Positions 1 through 5,888 of a stretch of 8,531 bases of DNA are shown one piece after another. Position numbers and translations under genes: made by a program. The DNA is taken from NCBI GenBank assembly GCA_934589665.1, contig CAKTOJ010000075.1, positions 1-8,531 on the forward strand. Reading direction: 5' to 3'. The notes under the pieces were generated by a model, which had not been told where the DNA came from, did no database searches, and worked only from the letters and a program-made list of their open reading frames with translations. Source of the DNA: an uncultured Oscillospiraceae bacterium (GTDB lineage Bacteria; Bacillota; Clostridia; Oscillospirales; Oscillospiraceae). Within the stretch, counting starts at the first letter, position 1; every line of letters begins with the position of its first letter.

Positions 1-66
1 GCCGTTTTGTATTCTGCACAATTTGACAGGTAAAAGTTCGTTGACTTTTTCGGTTGAAAAATGTCA

Positions 67-94
67 TTTCATAACAGGCTATTTGTGTTATGCT
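67..94 (+). promoter_or_regulatory. Possible extended -10 promoter for the first SLH gene
   Basis: An extended -10 (TG at 86-87 followed by TATGCT at 89-94) lies 16 bases after a weak -35-like TTTCAT (67-72). A perfect 7-bp inverted repeat, CATAACA at 70-76 and TGTTATG at 86-92, overlaps the same bases and could be an operator. The -35 match is poor, and TTGACT at 41-46 has no good -10 at normal spacing, so this is a weak call. Confidence 0.25.
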
Positions 95-102
95 TTGATA
101 AG

Positions 103-134
103 CGGTGTTGGGTTTTACGCTCGACACCGTTTTT
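103..134 (+). terminator. Terminator-like hairpin with T-run
   Basis: An 8-bp stem with one wobble pair (103-110 with 122-129, CGGTGTTG/CGACACCG) encloses an 11-base loop and is followed at once by five T residues (130-134). This is the shape of an intrinsic terminator. It probably ends a transcript entering from the left of the window. If the promoter at 67-94 is real, the hairpin would lie at the very start of that transcript. Confidence 0.45.
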
Positions 135-138
135 CTGC

Positions 139-198
139 GTTTCCGGCAGGCACCCGCGGGCGGGGAACTCCCCGCCCGAAGGGACGCTTGTCGGAAAC
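139..198 (+). other. Large nested stem-loop in the leader of the first SLH gene
   Basis: Bases 139-151 pair with 186-198 through 13 consecutive pairs, two of them G-T wobbles. Inside is a perfect 8-bp GC hairpin (158-165 with 170-177, loop AACT). No protein is supported here: the open frame through it is rich in Arg, Gly and Pro and lacks a ribosome site. It could be a 5' leader RNA structure or a dispersed palindromic intergenic repeat. It matches no riboswitch that I recognise. The rest of the leader (199-317) is purine-rich and contains AGGAG-like strings without start codons. Confidence 0.5.
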
Positions 199-317
199 CG
201 AAGGGCCGACCTTTTGCAATGGGTAAAGCTGTGCCGCAGAGAAGGAAACGCCCGCAGGAGAGGAGAAAACAACAAAGAGCGGCACAAGAAGAAAATCACG
301 AAAGGAAATTTCACCGC

Positions 318-1505
318 ATGAAAAAGCTTATTAGTCTTTCTCTCGCGCTGCTTCTTTGCATCGCCTTGTCCGTGCCAGCCTTTGCCGCCGAAGGGCTTGA
401 CGCTCTTGTGCTGGATGGGCCAAGCGATTACACCTTCGTTGAAAAAAAGATCGACTATATTTATGGAAATACTTATCAGGAAGGCTACTACGAAGAAAAC
501 TCTTTTGAGGGTTGGAGAGTCATTGCGCCGGGAAGCAAATTCATGGTAGCAAACAACAGCACCGACAGCACAGCCTATGTGTATGTCTGTTATGAAGAAG
601 TTAAACTCATGCCAAACGGGAGCACCGTTAAATGGCTCAGTGGTGAAGATCTTATGACCGAGACCATGATCGACGTCAGCGGGAAATACGCCGCTTATGA
701 TGTTTGGAATTTAAGCACGGCTCCCGATATGTACATGGGTGGGCTTTCTGCTGGGGACGGTTTATACTGGGTCAATTCTCCGGCTGCGGGACTGAATATG
801 AACACCGATTCCGCTATGATTCTCAATGCGGGAGAAAAAGCTTCCTTTGAACTGCCGCAGCAGGGAGACAAAAACAGCATTTATCGGCTCTATGCGCATA
901 TCTACTATCCGCAGGACGATTTGGACTATTGGATGTACTATAATTACAAGATAGGCGATTTGACGCCTTCTGCACCGGAAACACCTGCTACACCTGCTTT
1001 CTCCGATGTGGCCGCAAAGGATTGGTTTGCCGATTCTGTGCGCTGGGCGATTGAAAAGGGGATCACCAACGGTACGAGCAGCACGACCTTCTCTCCAAAT
1101 GACACCTGCACACAGGAACAAATTATTACCTTCCTCTACCGCGCAAACGGAACGCCTGCAACGAGCATCAGCAATCCCTATGCCGATGTGATGGCAAATG
1201 CGTGGTACTATGACGCAGTACGTTGGGGTTATCAGAACGGCTTGCGGAAGGATGCTTCCTTCGGTGTTGCGAAGCCCTGCTCGCGCAGCGACGTGGTATT
1301 TTATCTTTGGACACTCGCGGGCAAGCCTGCACCAACCAAGGCCGCAGCCTTTACCGACGTTCCTGACGGTGCAAGCTACGCGCAGGCTGTCGCATGGGCG
1401 GTGGAAAAGGGCATTACGACAGGCACAGGCGCAGCAGCCTTTTCCCCGAACGATACCTGCACCCGCGCGCAGATCGTGACCTTCCTCTACCGCGCCTATA
1501 AATAA
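318..1505 (+). CDS. Secreted SLH-domain surface protein
   Basis: This encodes a 395-residue exported cell-surface protein. The start at 318 is preferred because it opens directly on a classic signal peptide (MKK, then a Leu/Ala/Ser-rich core, ending AFA before AE near residue 23) and has AAAGGA at 301-306. The frame is open upstream to 105 but those residues are basic low-complexity sequence across the leader hairpins. Residues about 25-220 are a Tyr- and Asp-rich domain I do not recognise. A short Pro/Thr linker (PSAPETPATP) leads to three SLH repeats at about 228-278, 284-335 and 343-395. Repeats 1 and 3 keep the FxDV, AV.WA.EKGIT.GT and FSPNDTCT..Q..TFLYRA pattern; the middle one is more divergent. 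SLH domains usually bind pyruvylated secondary cell-wall polymers, so the protein is probably wall-anchored. The function of the N-terminal half is unknown. A second SLH gene follows 77 bp downstream. Confidence 0.9.
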   Translation: MKKLISLSLALLLCIALSVPAFAAEGLDALVLDGPSDYTFVEKKIDYIYGNTYQEGYYEENSFEGWRVIAPGSKFMVANNSTDSTAYVYVCYEEVKLMPNGSTVKWLSGEDLMTETMIDVSGKYAAYDVWNLSTAPDMYMGGLSAGDGLYWVNSPAAGLNMNTDSAMILNAGEKASFELPQQGDKNSIYRLYAHIYYPQDDLDYWMYYNYKIGDLTPSAPETPATPAFSDVAAKDWFADSVRWAIEKGITNGTSSTTFSPNDTCTQEQIITFLYRANGTPATSISNPYADVMANAWYYDAVRWGYQNGLRKDASFGVAKPCSRSDVVFYLWTLAGKPAPTKAAAFTDVPDGASYAQAVAWAVEKGITTGTGAAAFSPNDTCTRAQIVTFLYRAYK

Positions 1506-1516
1506 ATCCTTTGCGC

Positions 1517-1555
1517 AAAGGGCGGCAGGAAGCGCAGAGCTTCCCGCTGCCCTTT
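1517..1555 (+). other. Intergenic hairpin between the two SLH genes
   Basis: Bases 1517-1533 can pair with 1539-1555 in a 17-bp stem with one wobble and one A-C mismatch, around a 5-base loop. It lies just after the first SLH stop codon and before the ribosome site of the second. Only TTT follows, so it is a weak terminator at best. It may cause partial termination or stabilise a processed mRNA end within a two-gene transcript. Confidence 0.5.
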
Positions 1556-1582
1556 CAAACAAGAGAAAAGGAGATAATCAGG

Positions 1583-3172
1583 ATGAAAACAACACAGCGC
1601 ACTTTTCCCCTGCACTTGCTGCTTGTGCTTACGATGGCGCTGACGCTTATGCTCTGTACAACGGCGCAGGCACGAGTATATTCATGGGACGGCGAGAGGC
1701 AAACGGGACTTGTCATGTACAGTGAAGACATCGATTTATCCGATTTTGTCCGTGGGTTAAAGGACAGCAGTGGTAATATTGTTGTTCCAGCACAATATGA
1801 TTGGATCAACTATGCTGGCCCCGGACGATTGATTGTCAGCCCGCATGACAGCAGTAATGACCGCTGGTACAGTACCTACCAATCCTCCTATGGCATTATT
1901 GATTATAGCGGAAACATTCTCTACCCGATTGCAAAGCAATACATCACTTACTGCGAGGACATTAATATGTTCCTCGTGAAGAGGGATGGACTAATCACAC
2001 TTTTGAACAAAGACTTTCAGGAGTATGAGCATTTCCCCTATCAGTCTGTCAGCTACTTGGGGAACGGTTTCTTCCGTTGTGAGGACGGGGGCGAAGAAAG
2101 TTTGCGCGACGTATATTATAACTTTACGCAGCGTGGTGTGTACAAGATTGGGAAAGGGTTTATCATTCCCGTGGGGGAGCATGGGATAGGGTTTGTGGGT
2201 GATATTAGTGCTTCTCAAGCATCAGAGGAATGCCTCTATATAATCGGCACAAACGAAACCCTCTGGGACGTTTACACAATGGATGGCGTTCGGATTGCTT
2301 CCGGCCTCTCGCATGTTGGCCGCACGCAGGACGGCTATTTCATTGCGGCACAGCTGAAAAGGCCCGAGTACAAAGCGGACTATAGTATTTTCGATGACGC
2401 TGACAAGGTAGATGAGATAACGGGTGAGCGTGTCAATGGCTACGGCCTGCTTGACTATTCCGGAAACGAAGTCCTTCCACTCATTTATGACACGGTATAC
2501 TTTACCGATGACGGGGTATGCTTCGGAATGTGGACCGGCGAAATGGAAAAACGCTACTACTCTTACACCATATCAGGCAGCAGCACGCCATGGTATTATG
2601 CTTTCGTTTACGAGACCAAAGAGCTTACTTTCGACGAACTGGAGCGCTATCAGCCTAAGCTCGTCGATGTTCCCGAGGATGCATGGTTTGCTAACGCAGT
2701 GCAATGGGCAGCGGACAAAACCATGATCGACGGTACGGCACGCCGCCTTTATCCGGATGACAACGCGCCGCGCGGCGAAGTCATTGAATATATGTGGAAA
2801 GCGGCGGGCCGCCCGACGCCGACCATCAGCAATCCCTTTACGGATGTTTCCGCAAGCGACAGCTATTATAATGCTGTTTTGTGGGCGTATCAGCAGGGCA
2901 TTACGACTGGCACGAGTGCTGTGACCTTTGCGCCCGCGGAGACCTGTACCCGCGCGCAGGTCGTAACCTTCCTCTGGCGCGCCATGAAGGGCGCGGAGAC
3001 AGAAGCAGAAAGCGAATTTGCCGATGTGGGCGCAGACGCCTACTACGCATCTCCCGTGACGTGGGCAGTGGGCAAGAGCATCACGAACGGCACGAGTGCC
3101 ACGACTTTTAGTCCCGATGCCACTTGCACCCGCGCACAGATTCTTACCTTCCTCTATCGCGCCTATAAGTAA
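1583..3172 (+). CDS. Secreted WG-repeat and SLH-domain protein
   Basis: This 529-residue protein starts at 1583, eight bases after AAAAGGAGAT; the frame is open from 1511 but that part lacks signal-peptide character. Residues 1-30 form a signal peptide with a long hydrophobic core ending AQA. Residues about 55-320 contain WG-type beta repeats, recognisable by the G-hydrophobic-hydrophobic-D-x-x-G-N-x-hydrophobic-x-P pattern: GIIDYSGNILYP near 110-120, GLLDYSGNEVLPLIYD near 285-300 and a weaker copy near 60-75. Such repeats are usually surface or periplasmic beta modules of unknown ligand. Three SLH repeats end the protein (about 359-408, 415-467 and 474-529), the last nearly identical in style to the last repeat of the upstream gene. 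Both proteins end in the same RAYK tail, which suggests paralogous anchoring modules with exchanged N-terminal heads. The gene is probably co-transcribed with its upstream neighbour and is followed by a strong terminator. Confidence 0.9.
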   Translation: MKTTQRTFPLHLLLVLTMALTLMLCTTAQARVYSWDGERQTGLVMYSEDIDLSDFVRGLKDSSGNIVVPAQYDWINYAGPGRLIVSPHDSSNDRWYSTYQSSYGIIDYSGNILYPIAKQYITYCEDINMFLVKRDGLITLLNKDFQEYEHFPYQSVSYLGNGFFRCEDGGEESLRDVYYNFTQRGVYKIGKGFIIPVGEHGIGFVGDISASQASEECLYIIGTNETLWDVYTMDGVRIASGLSHVGRTQDGYFIAAQLKRPEYKADYSIFDDADKVDEITGERVNGYGLLDYSGNEVLPLIYDTVYFTDDGVCFGMWTGEMEKRYYSYTISGSSTPWYYAFVYETKELTFDELERYQPKLVDVPEDAWFANAVQWAADKTMIDGTARRLYPDDNAPRGEVIEYMWKAAGRPTPTISNPFTDVSASDSYYNAVLWAYQQGITTGTSAVTFAPAETCTRAQVVTFLWRAMKGAETEAESEFADVGADAYYASPVTWAVGKSITNGTSATTFSPDATCTRAQILTFLYRAYK

Positions 3173-3240
3173 CCTTCGCAAAGGCGATATTCCCCTGCAT
3201 TTTCTGTTCCGTTGATGCAAATTTCAAAAAATTTTACAGA

Positions 3241-3275
3241 AAAATACCACCTCAATTTTGAGGTGGTATTTTTTT
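3241..3275 (+). terminator. Intrinsic terminator of the SLH gene pair
   Basis: A perfect 14-bp stem (3241-3254 with 3259-3272) with loop ATTT runs into a T-tract at 3269-3275. It lies about 70 bp after the second SLH stop codon. The A-run on its other side means it could also work on the minus strand, but no convergent gene is visible here. From 3276 to 3384 I see no gene or clear signal. Confidence 0.92.
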
Positions 3276-3384
3276 CACACGGCATCAGAGGCTTAACTTA
3301 ATGACATTGCTTTGCGGTGCTTTTATTTTTTGGTTTTACTCACGTTATTCACGCTGTTCCAAGATACTTGGCCCGTCTAAGATG

Positions 3385-3453
3385 GGGCGCTGACACGGTG
3401 CCCTTGCACGGGGGAAGAAAATCTGCTATACTGTGACCATTCTATCGAAGAGG
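3385..3453 (+). repeat. 69-bp direct repeat, copy 1
   Basis: It matches 4966-5034 at 68 of 69 bases; the single difference is G at 3416 against A at 4997. Identity starts at GGGCGCTGACAC and stops after GAAGAGG. It contains a full promoter and the GAGG that serves as ribosome site in copy 2. Confidence 0.97.
3404..3432 (+). promoter_or_regulatory. Sigma-A-type promoter in repeat copy 1
   Basis: TTGCAC (3404-3409), a 17-base spacer and TATACT (3427-3432) with an upstream TGC extended -10 form a good vegetative promoter. It points into the inserted block and could drive the RHH and HNH genes. A 9-codon open frame (ATG at 3462, stop at 3489-3491) begins at exactly the position where copy 2 places the phosphorylase start codon. 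Confidence 0.75.
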
Positions 3454-3524
3454 CTAAAGGCATGCGCCTACGCGCAGACTACTATGGATAGTGCTTTCTG
3501 AACGAGATGGGCACAAGATATTGC

Positions 3525-3553
3525 TTGACGGACTCTCAAGTTTCTTGTAGGAT
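3525..3553 (+). promoter_or_regulatory. Probable promoter of the RHH protein gene
   Basis: TTGACG (3525-3530), a 17-base spacer and TAGGAT (3548-3553) lie about 65 bp upstream of the RHH start codon. The -35 is good and the -10 moderate. With the promoter in repeat copy 1, the cargo genes have two possible starts of transcription. Confidence 0.5.
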
Positions 3554-3618
3554 ATTGTCTATAGAACAGGAAGGCCACGGCAGGGAGCGGCCACGCCGCG
3601 ACCGAAAAGGAGCAAGCA

Positions 3619-3879
3619 ATGACGAAAGAAGAGCGCAGGGAGTACTACCGCAAGCTTGAGGTATCGGCGGCGGAGCAGGAGAGGGCAGACCGCCGCGAGC
3701 GGCAGCGCCGGACGTGGGATTTTGTGCATTACCGCACGATATCATGCCGCGTTCCAGCCGACGTTGCGCGGCGCTTTGAAGCGCTCTGCAAGCGCCATCA
3801 CACGACACGGTATCGTGCCATTCGGGACGCGGTGGAAGCCGCCCTGCGAGCGGATGGAAGGCCCTCTGAAGGCAGATGA
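3619..3879 (+). CDS. Small ribbon-helix-helix-type DNA-binding protein
   Basis: This encodes an 86-residue, very basic protein. AAAAGGAG at 3605-3612 precedes the ATG at normal distance. Residues 1-33 are a charged, probably helical region rich in Arg and Glu. Residues about 39-78 fit the Arc/CopG ribbon-helix-helix plan: a short strand (RTISCRV), helix one (PADVARRFEALCKRH), a turn with TTRYRA, and helix two ending AVEAALRAD. Such proteins dimerise, bind palindromic or repeated DNA with the paired strands and are common as plasmid, phage and toxin-antitoxin regulators. No toxin partner is visible. The gene lies just inside the left repeat and ahead of the HNH gene, so it may regulate the cargo promoters. 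The fold call is from pattern only; the exact target is unknown. Confidence 0.65.
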   Translation: MTKEERREYYRKLEVSAAEQERADRRERQRRTWDFVHYRTISCRVPADVARRFEALCKRHHTTRYRAIRDAVEAALRADGRPSEGR

Positions 3880-3988
3880 AAGCCCCTTTTTTGCAAATAC
3901 AAGGCCCCTTCGCGGCAAGTCCAAACGGCATTTTTACGCGTTCGTTGGGCGCATATCATCGCTCCCCCATTGAAGAATAGGCCATCAT

Positions 3989-4044
3989 AGCACCCCGCGC
4001 AAGGGTTACACGAGCGGCTCTCGCCGCCCTTGCGCTGGGGTGCT
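3989..4044 (+). other. Long hairpin upstream of the HNH gene
   Basis: AGCACCCC-GCGCAAGGG (3989-4005) pairs with CCCTTGCGCTGGGGTGCT (4027-4044) over 17 bp with one bulged base; the 21-base loop can form a further small GC stem. No T-run follows, so it is not a typical terminator. It could be a leader structure for the HNH mRNA or a paired DNA recognition site. Each arm carries the CCCTTGC-type motif also found in both promoter copies and at the end of the HNH gene. Confidence 0.65.
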
Positions 4045-4079
4045 GTATTTCGGCCATCTTCAAAAAGGGGGTCGCTGAA

Positions 4080-4400
4080 ATGATAAGCGCCAACATTCCG
4101 AACGAGACAAGAAAAGCCATATATCGCCGCGACGGATACCGCTGCGCCATCTGCGACGATGTGCGCGGCCTTCAGCTCCATCACGTCGTCCTGCGCTCGC
4201 AGGGCGGCAACGACAGCCCGCATAACCTCATCACGCTTTGTTGGCGGTGTCATGCCATCGTGCACGGCACGCGCCTTCCGGAGTGCCCAGACTACATGAA
4301 TAACGCGGAGATGTGCCAAGCGTGCGTGGAGTACCTTGCGGACTACTACGCGCCCGACTGGAACCCGTGGGCAAAGCACCCGTGCAAGGGCGGCGTATAA
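4080..4400 (+). CDS. Small HNH endonuclease
   Basis: This 106-residue protein is almost entirely an HNH nuclease domain. AAAAAGGGGG at about 4062-4071 precedes the ATG. Visible key residues are a zinc-binding pair CAIC (C22, C25), the LHHV strand with H34/H35, N49 in the HNLITLC segment, the second zinc pair CWRC (C54, C57) and H58/H62 in CHAIVH. This is the beta-beta-alpha-metal fold that cuts DNA with one divalent metal ion. The C-terminal 40 residues carry another CQAC pair and aromatic residues. Small free-standing HNH proteins occur next to phage terminase genes and as homing-type nucleases; neither a terminase nor an intron is visible here. The stop codon sits in the loop of an 8-bp hairpin (4387-4394 with 4401-4408). 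Nuclease fold is secure, biological role unknown. Confidence 0.88.
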   Translation: MISANIPNETRKAIYRRDGYRCAICDDVRGLQLHHVVLRSQGGNDSPHNLITLCWRCHAIVHGTRLPECPDYMNNAEMCQACVEYLADYYAPDWNPWAKHPCKGGV

Positions 4401-4408
4401 GCCGCCCT
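4387..4408 (+). other. Hairpin over the HNH stop codon
   Basis: AGGGCGGC (4387-4394) and GCCGCCCT (4401-4408) form a perfect 8-bp stem whose loop GTATAA contains the TAA stop. No T-run follows, so it looks like an mRNA 3'-end or translation-related structure, not an intrinsic terminator. Confidence 0.5.
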
Positions 4409-4440
4409 GCAACCGCTGGTTGACATGACCTCGCGCCGAT

Positions 4441-4970
4441 GGGGGGCGTGGTCGCGGCTGCTCCCGTGCCCCCGCTGCGGCGCTCGTGTGGCTGCGGCGG
4501 CTATGGCCGTCCTCGCCACGCTTCGGTGTGCGCGCGGCGGCGGGTGTTCCCGCCGCCCTCCTCGCCTTTGCGCCTGTCCGCCCGCTTGCCCCCGCCTTCG
4601 GCAGATGGCTGCGCGGTCGGGGCGCAAAAGGCTGCGCGCCCGTCGCGGCGGGCGGTCTGCGCCCCCCCTGTGGCCGCTTGCGTCCGTCGTGCGTGGGCAG
4701 CGGCGGCAGTTGGCCGCTCGGCAGCGCGCTCGCCGTTGTTTTTTGCGTGTCGGTTGCTCGCGTCTCCTCGCGGCCTTCCCGCCGCCGCGCCCGCGCCCGC
4801 GTCCGTCTGCGCGGCCAGTCAGGGTGGGGGGGCTTGCCCGCCCCTTCGTGCGGCTGAAGCCGCCGCCGCTCCTCCGCCCCCGCCCCCCCGTTTTGTATTC
4901 GGGGGCGGGGGCTGTGGCTTTGATGTGTCCGCTGCGGCGGGGTTGGGGATTGCGCCCGCTGCGGCGGGCG
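4441..4970. other. GC-rich, adenine-depleted tract without a credible gene
   Basis: By hand count, this 530-bp stretch holds about 18 A and 103 T on the + strand and is about 77% G+C. Because stop codons need an A on one strand and a T on the other, most frames are open by composition alone. The translations are Arg/Pro/Gly/Ala-rich low complexity and show no domain. Strong perfect hairpins lie at 4536-4557 (9 bp), 4876-4912 (12 bp) and 4952-4971 (8 bp). A non-coding RNA, perhaps on the minus strand where A would fill loops, or a structural DNA element is possible. I cannot name it. Confidence 0.8.
4719..4744 (+). terminator. Possible terminator within the GC-rich tract
   Basis: CGGC (4719-4722) and GCCG (4732-4735) flank a self-complementary AGCGCGCT, followed by TTGTTTTTT (4736-4744), the longest T-run in the tract. 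It could end the HNH transcript before the phosphorylase promoter. The stem is short and imperfect, so confidence is low. Confidence 0.3.
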
Positions 4971-5034
4971 CTGACACGGTGCCCTTGCACGGGGGAAAAA
5001 AATCTGCTATACTGTGACCATTCTATCGAAGAGG
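4966..5034 (+). repeat. 69-bp direct repeat, copy 2
   Basis: This is the copy adjoining the phosphorylase gene. It is offset from copy 1 by 1581 bp and differs only at 4997. Its first bases form the right arm of an 8-bp hairpin (4952-4959 with 4964-4971), so the repeat boundary falls inside a palindrome. Its last bases (GAGG) are the ribosome site of the phosphorylase gene. Confidence 0.97.
4985..5013 (+). promoter_or_regulatory. Promoter of the phosphorylase-racemase operon
   Basis: TTGCAC (4985-4990), 17 bases and TATACT (5008-5013) with TGC directly before the -10. It lies 29 bp upstream of the phosphorylase start codon, giving a short leader of about 20-25 bases. A dyad GTGC-CCTT-GCAC overlaps the -35 and might bind a regulator. 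Confidence 0.8.
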
Positions 5035-5042
5035 TGACATCC

Positions 5043-5849
5043 ATGCATGAACTGGAACGTCTATATCATATCCAATGCGCCCGTGGCGAGGTTGGCCGCT
5101 ATGTGATCCTGCCCGGCGATCCGGGACGCTGTCCGTCCATCGCGGCGCTGTTTGACAACCCGGTCAAGGTCGCGCAGAACCGCGAATACACCACCTATAC
5201 CGGTACGCTGCTCGGTGAGAAGGTCAGCGTCTGCTCGACAGGCATCGGCGGGCCCAGCGCCTCCATTGCGATGGAGGAGCTTCACCAGCTCGGCGCGGAT
5301 ACCTTCATCCGTACCGGTACCTGCGGCGGCATCGATATCAATGTAAAGTCCGGCGACATTGTTGTCGCCACCGGCGCGATCCGCTTTGAGCACACCTCGC
5401 TTGAATACGCGCCGCTTGAGTACCCGGCTGTGGCGGATTTCGACATAACGCTTGCGCTGCGGCAGGCCTCCGAGGATCTTGGCTACCGCACGCACACCGG
5501 CGTTGTGCAGTGCAAGGACAGCTTCTACGGCCAGCACAGCCCGGAGAAGAGCCCTGTGTACTACGAGCTCCTCCAGAAGTGGGAGACGTGGAAGCGTCTC
5601 GGCGTCAAGGCGAGCGAGATGGAATCCGCGGCCCTCTTTGTTGTGGCCGACGCGCTCGGCTGCCGCTGCGGCTCGTGTTTCCATGTTGTCTGGAACCAGG
5701 AACGTGAGAAGGCCGGCCTCGATCAGGATATGAGCGAGGACACCAGTGCTTCCGTCAAGGTTGCGGTCGAGGGGCTCAAGCGCATCATCCGCCGAGATCA
5801 TGAGCTTGCCGCGCTGCCGAACCACGATCAGAAGCTGCTGGATCGATAA
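5043..5849 (+). CDS. Uridine phosphorylase-type nucleoside phosphorylase
   Basis: This 268-residue cytosolic enzyme belongs to nucleoside phosphorylase family I, which splits nucleosides with phosphate into free base and (deoxy)ribose 1-phosphate. The ATG at 5043 follows GAGGTGA (5031-5037); upstream open sequence in this frame is the low-complexity GC tract and is excluded. Visible motifs: phosphate-binding GDPGR (25-29), R47, the STGIGGPS stretch (65-72), IRTGTCGG with R90 (89-96), DSFYGQ with Q164 and the ribose-binding EMESA (192-196). The FYGQ segment resembles uridine phosphorylases, where this Gln contacts uracil; the Arg usually two residues later is not obvious. Length is normal for the family (about 250-260). 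It is probably co-transcribed with the racemase-like gene 39 bp downstream. Substrate preference, uridine or a purine nucleoside, is inferred from motifs only. Confidence 0.88.
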   Translation: MHELERLYHIQCARGEVGRYVILPGDPGRCPSIAALFDNPVKVAQNREYTTYTGTLLGEKVSVCSTGIGGPSASIAMEELHQLGADTFIRTGTCGGIDINVKSGDIVVATGAIRFEHTSLEYAPLEYPAVADFDITLALRQASEDLGYRTHTGVVQCKDSFYGQHSPEKSPVYYELLQKWETWKRLGVKASEMESAALFVVADALGCRCGSCFHVVWNQEREKAGLDQDMSEDTSASVKVAVEGLKRIIRRDHELAALPNHDQKLLDR

Positions 5850-5888
5850 AAAGAGGAAGGCTGTTGGTACCGCAGGAGGACACGAAGC

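Larger units (their letters stand above)
3385..5034 (+). mobile_element. Putative inserted block flanked by 69-bp direct repeats
   Basis: The block is bounded by direct repeats at 3385-3453 and 4966-5034 and separates the SLH region from the phosphorylase gene whose promoter is duplicated. Cargo in order: an RHH protein, a long hairpin, an HNH endonuclease and a GC-rich, adenine-poor tract. Base composition of the last part is unlike both neighbours. The repeats begin and end abruptly: flanking bases show no similarity. I see no transposase, integrase, relaxase or reverse transcriptase, so mobility in its own right is not shown. Alternatives are a remnant of a larger phage or conjugative element, or a local duplication later filled with foreign DNA. 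Confidence 0.45.

Noticed and set aside
23..51. TTGACA at 23-28 as a promoter -35
   Set aside because: No acceptable -10 lies 16-18 bases downstream.
105..317. Longer N-terminus for the first SLH protein
   Set aside because: It would bury the signal peptide and translate through strong leader hairpins.
4080..4970. IscB/HEARO-type nuclease with guide RNA
   Set aside because: The HNH protein is only 106 residues with no RuvC parts or bridge helix, so an IscB or IsrB assignment is unsupported even though a GC-rich structured tract adjoins it.
4425..5042. In-frame 206-residue N-terminal extension of the phosphorylase
   Set aside because: It is Arg/Pro/Ala-rich low complexity over the adenine-poor tract and crosses the promoter at 4985-5013. 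The true start at 5043 has a good ribosome site and gives the family length.
4346..5044. Long minus-strand open frame over the GC-rich tract
   Set aside because: Stops are rare there because T is scarce on that strand. The product is low complexity and overlaps the HNH gene and the promoter.
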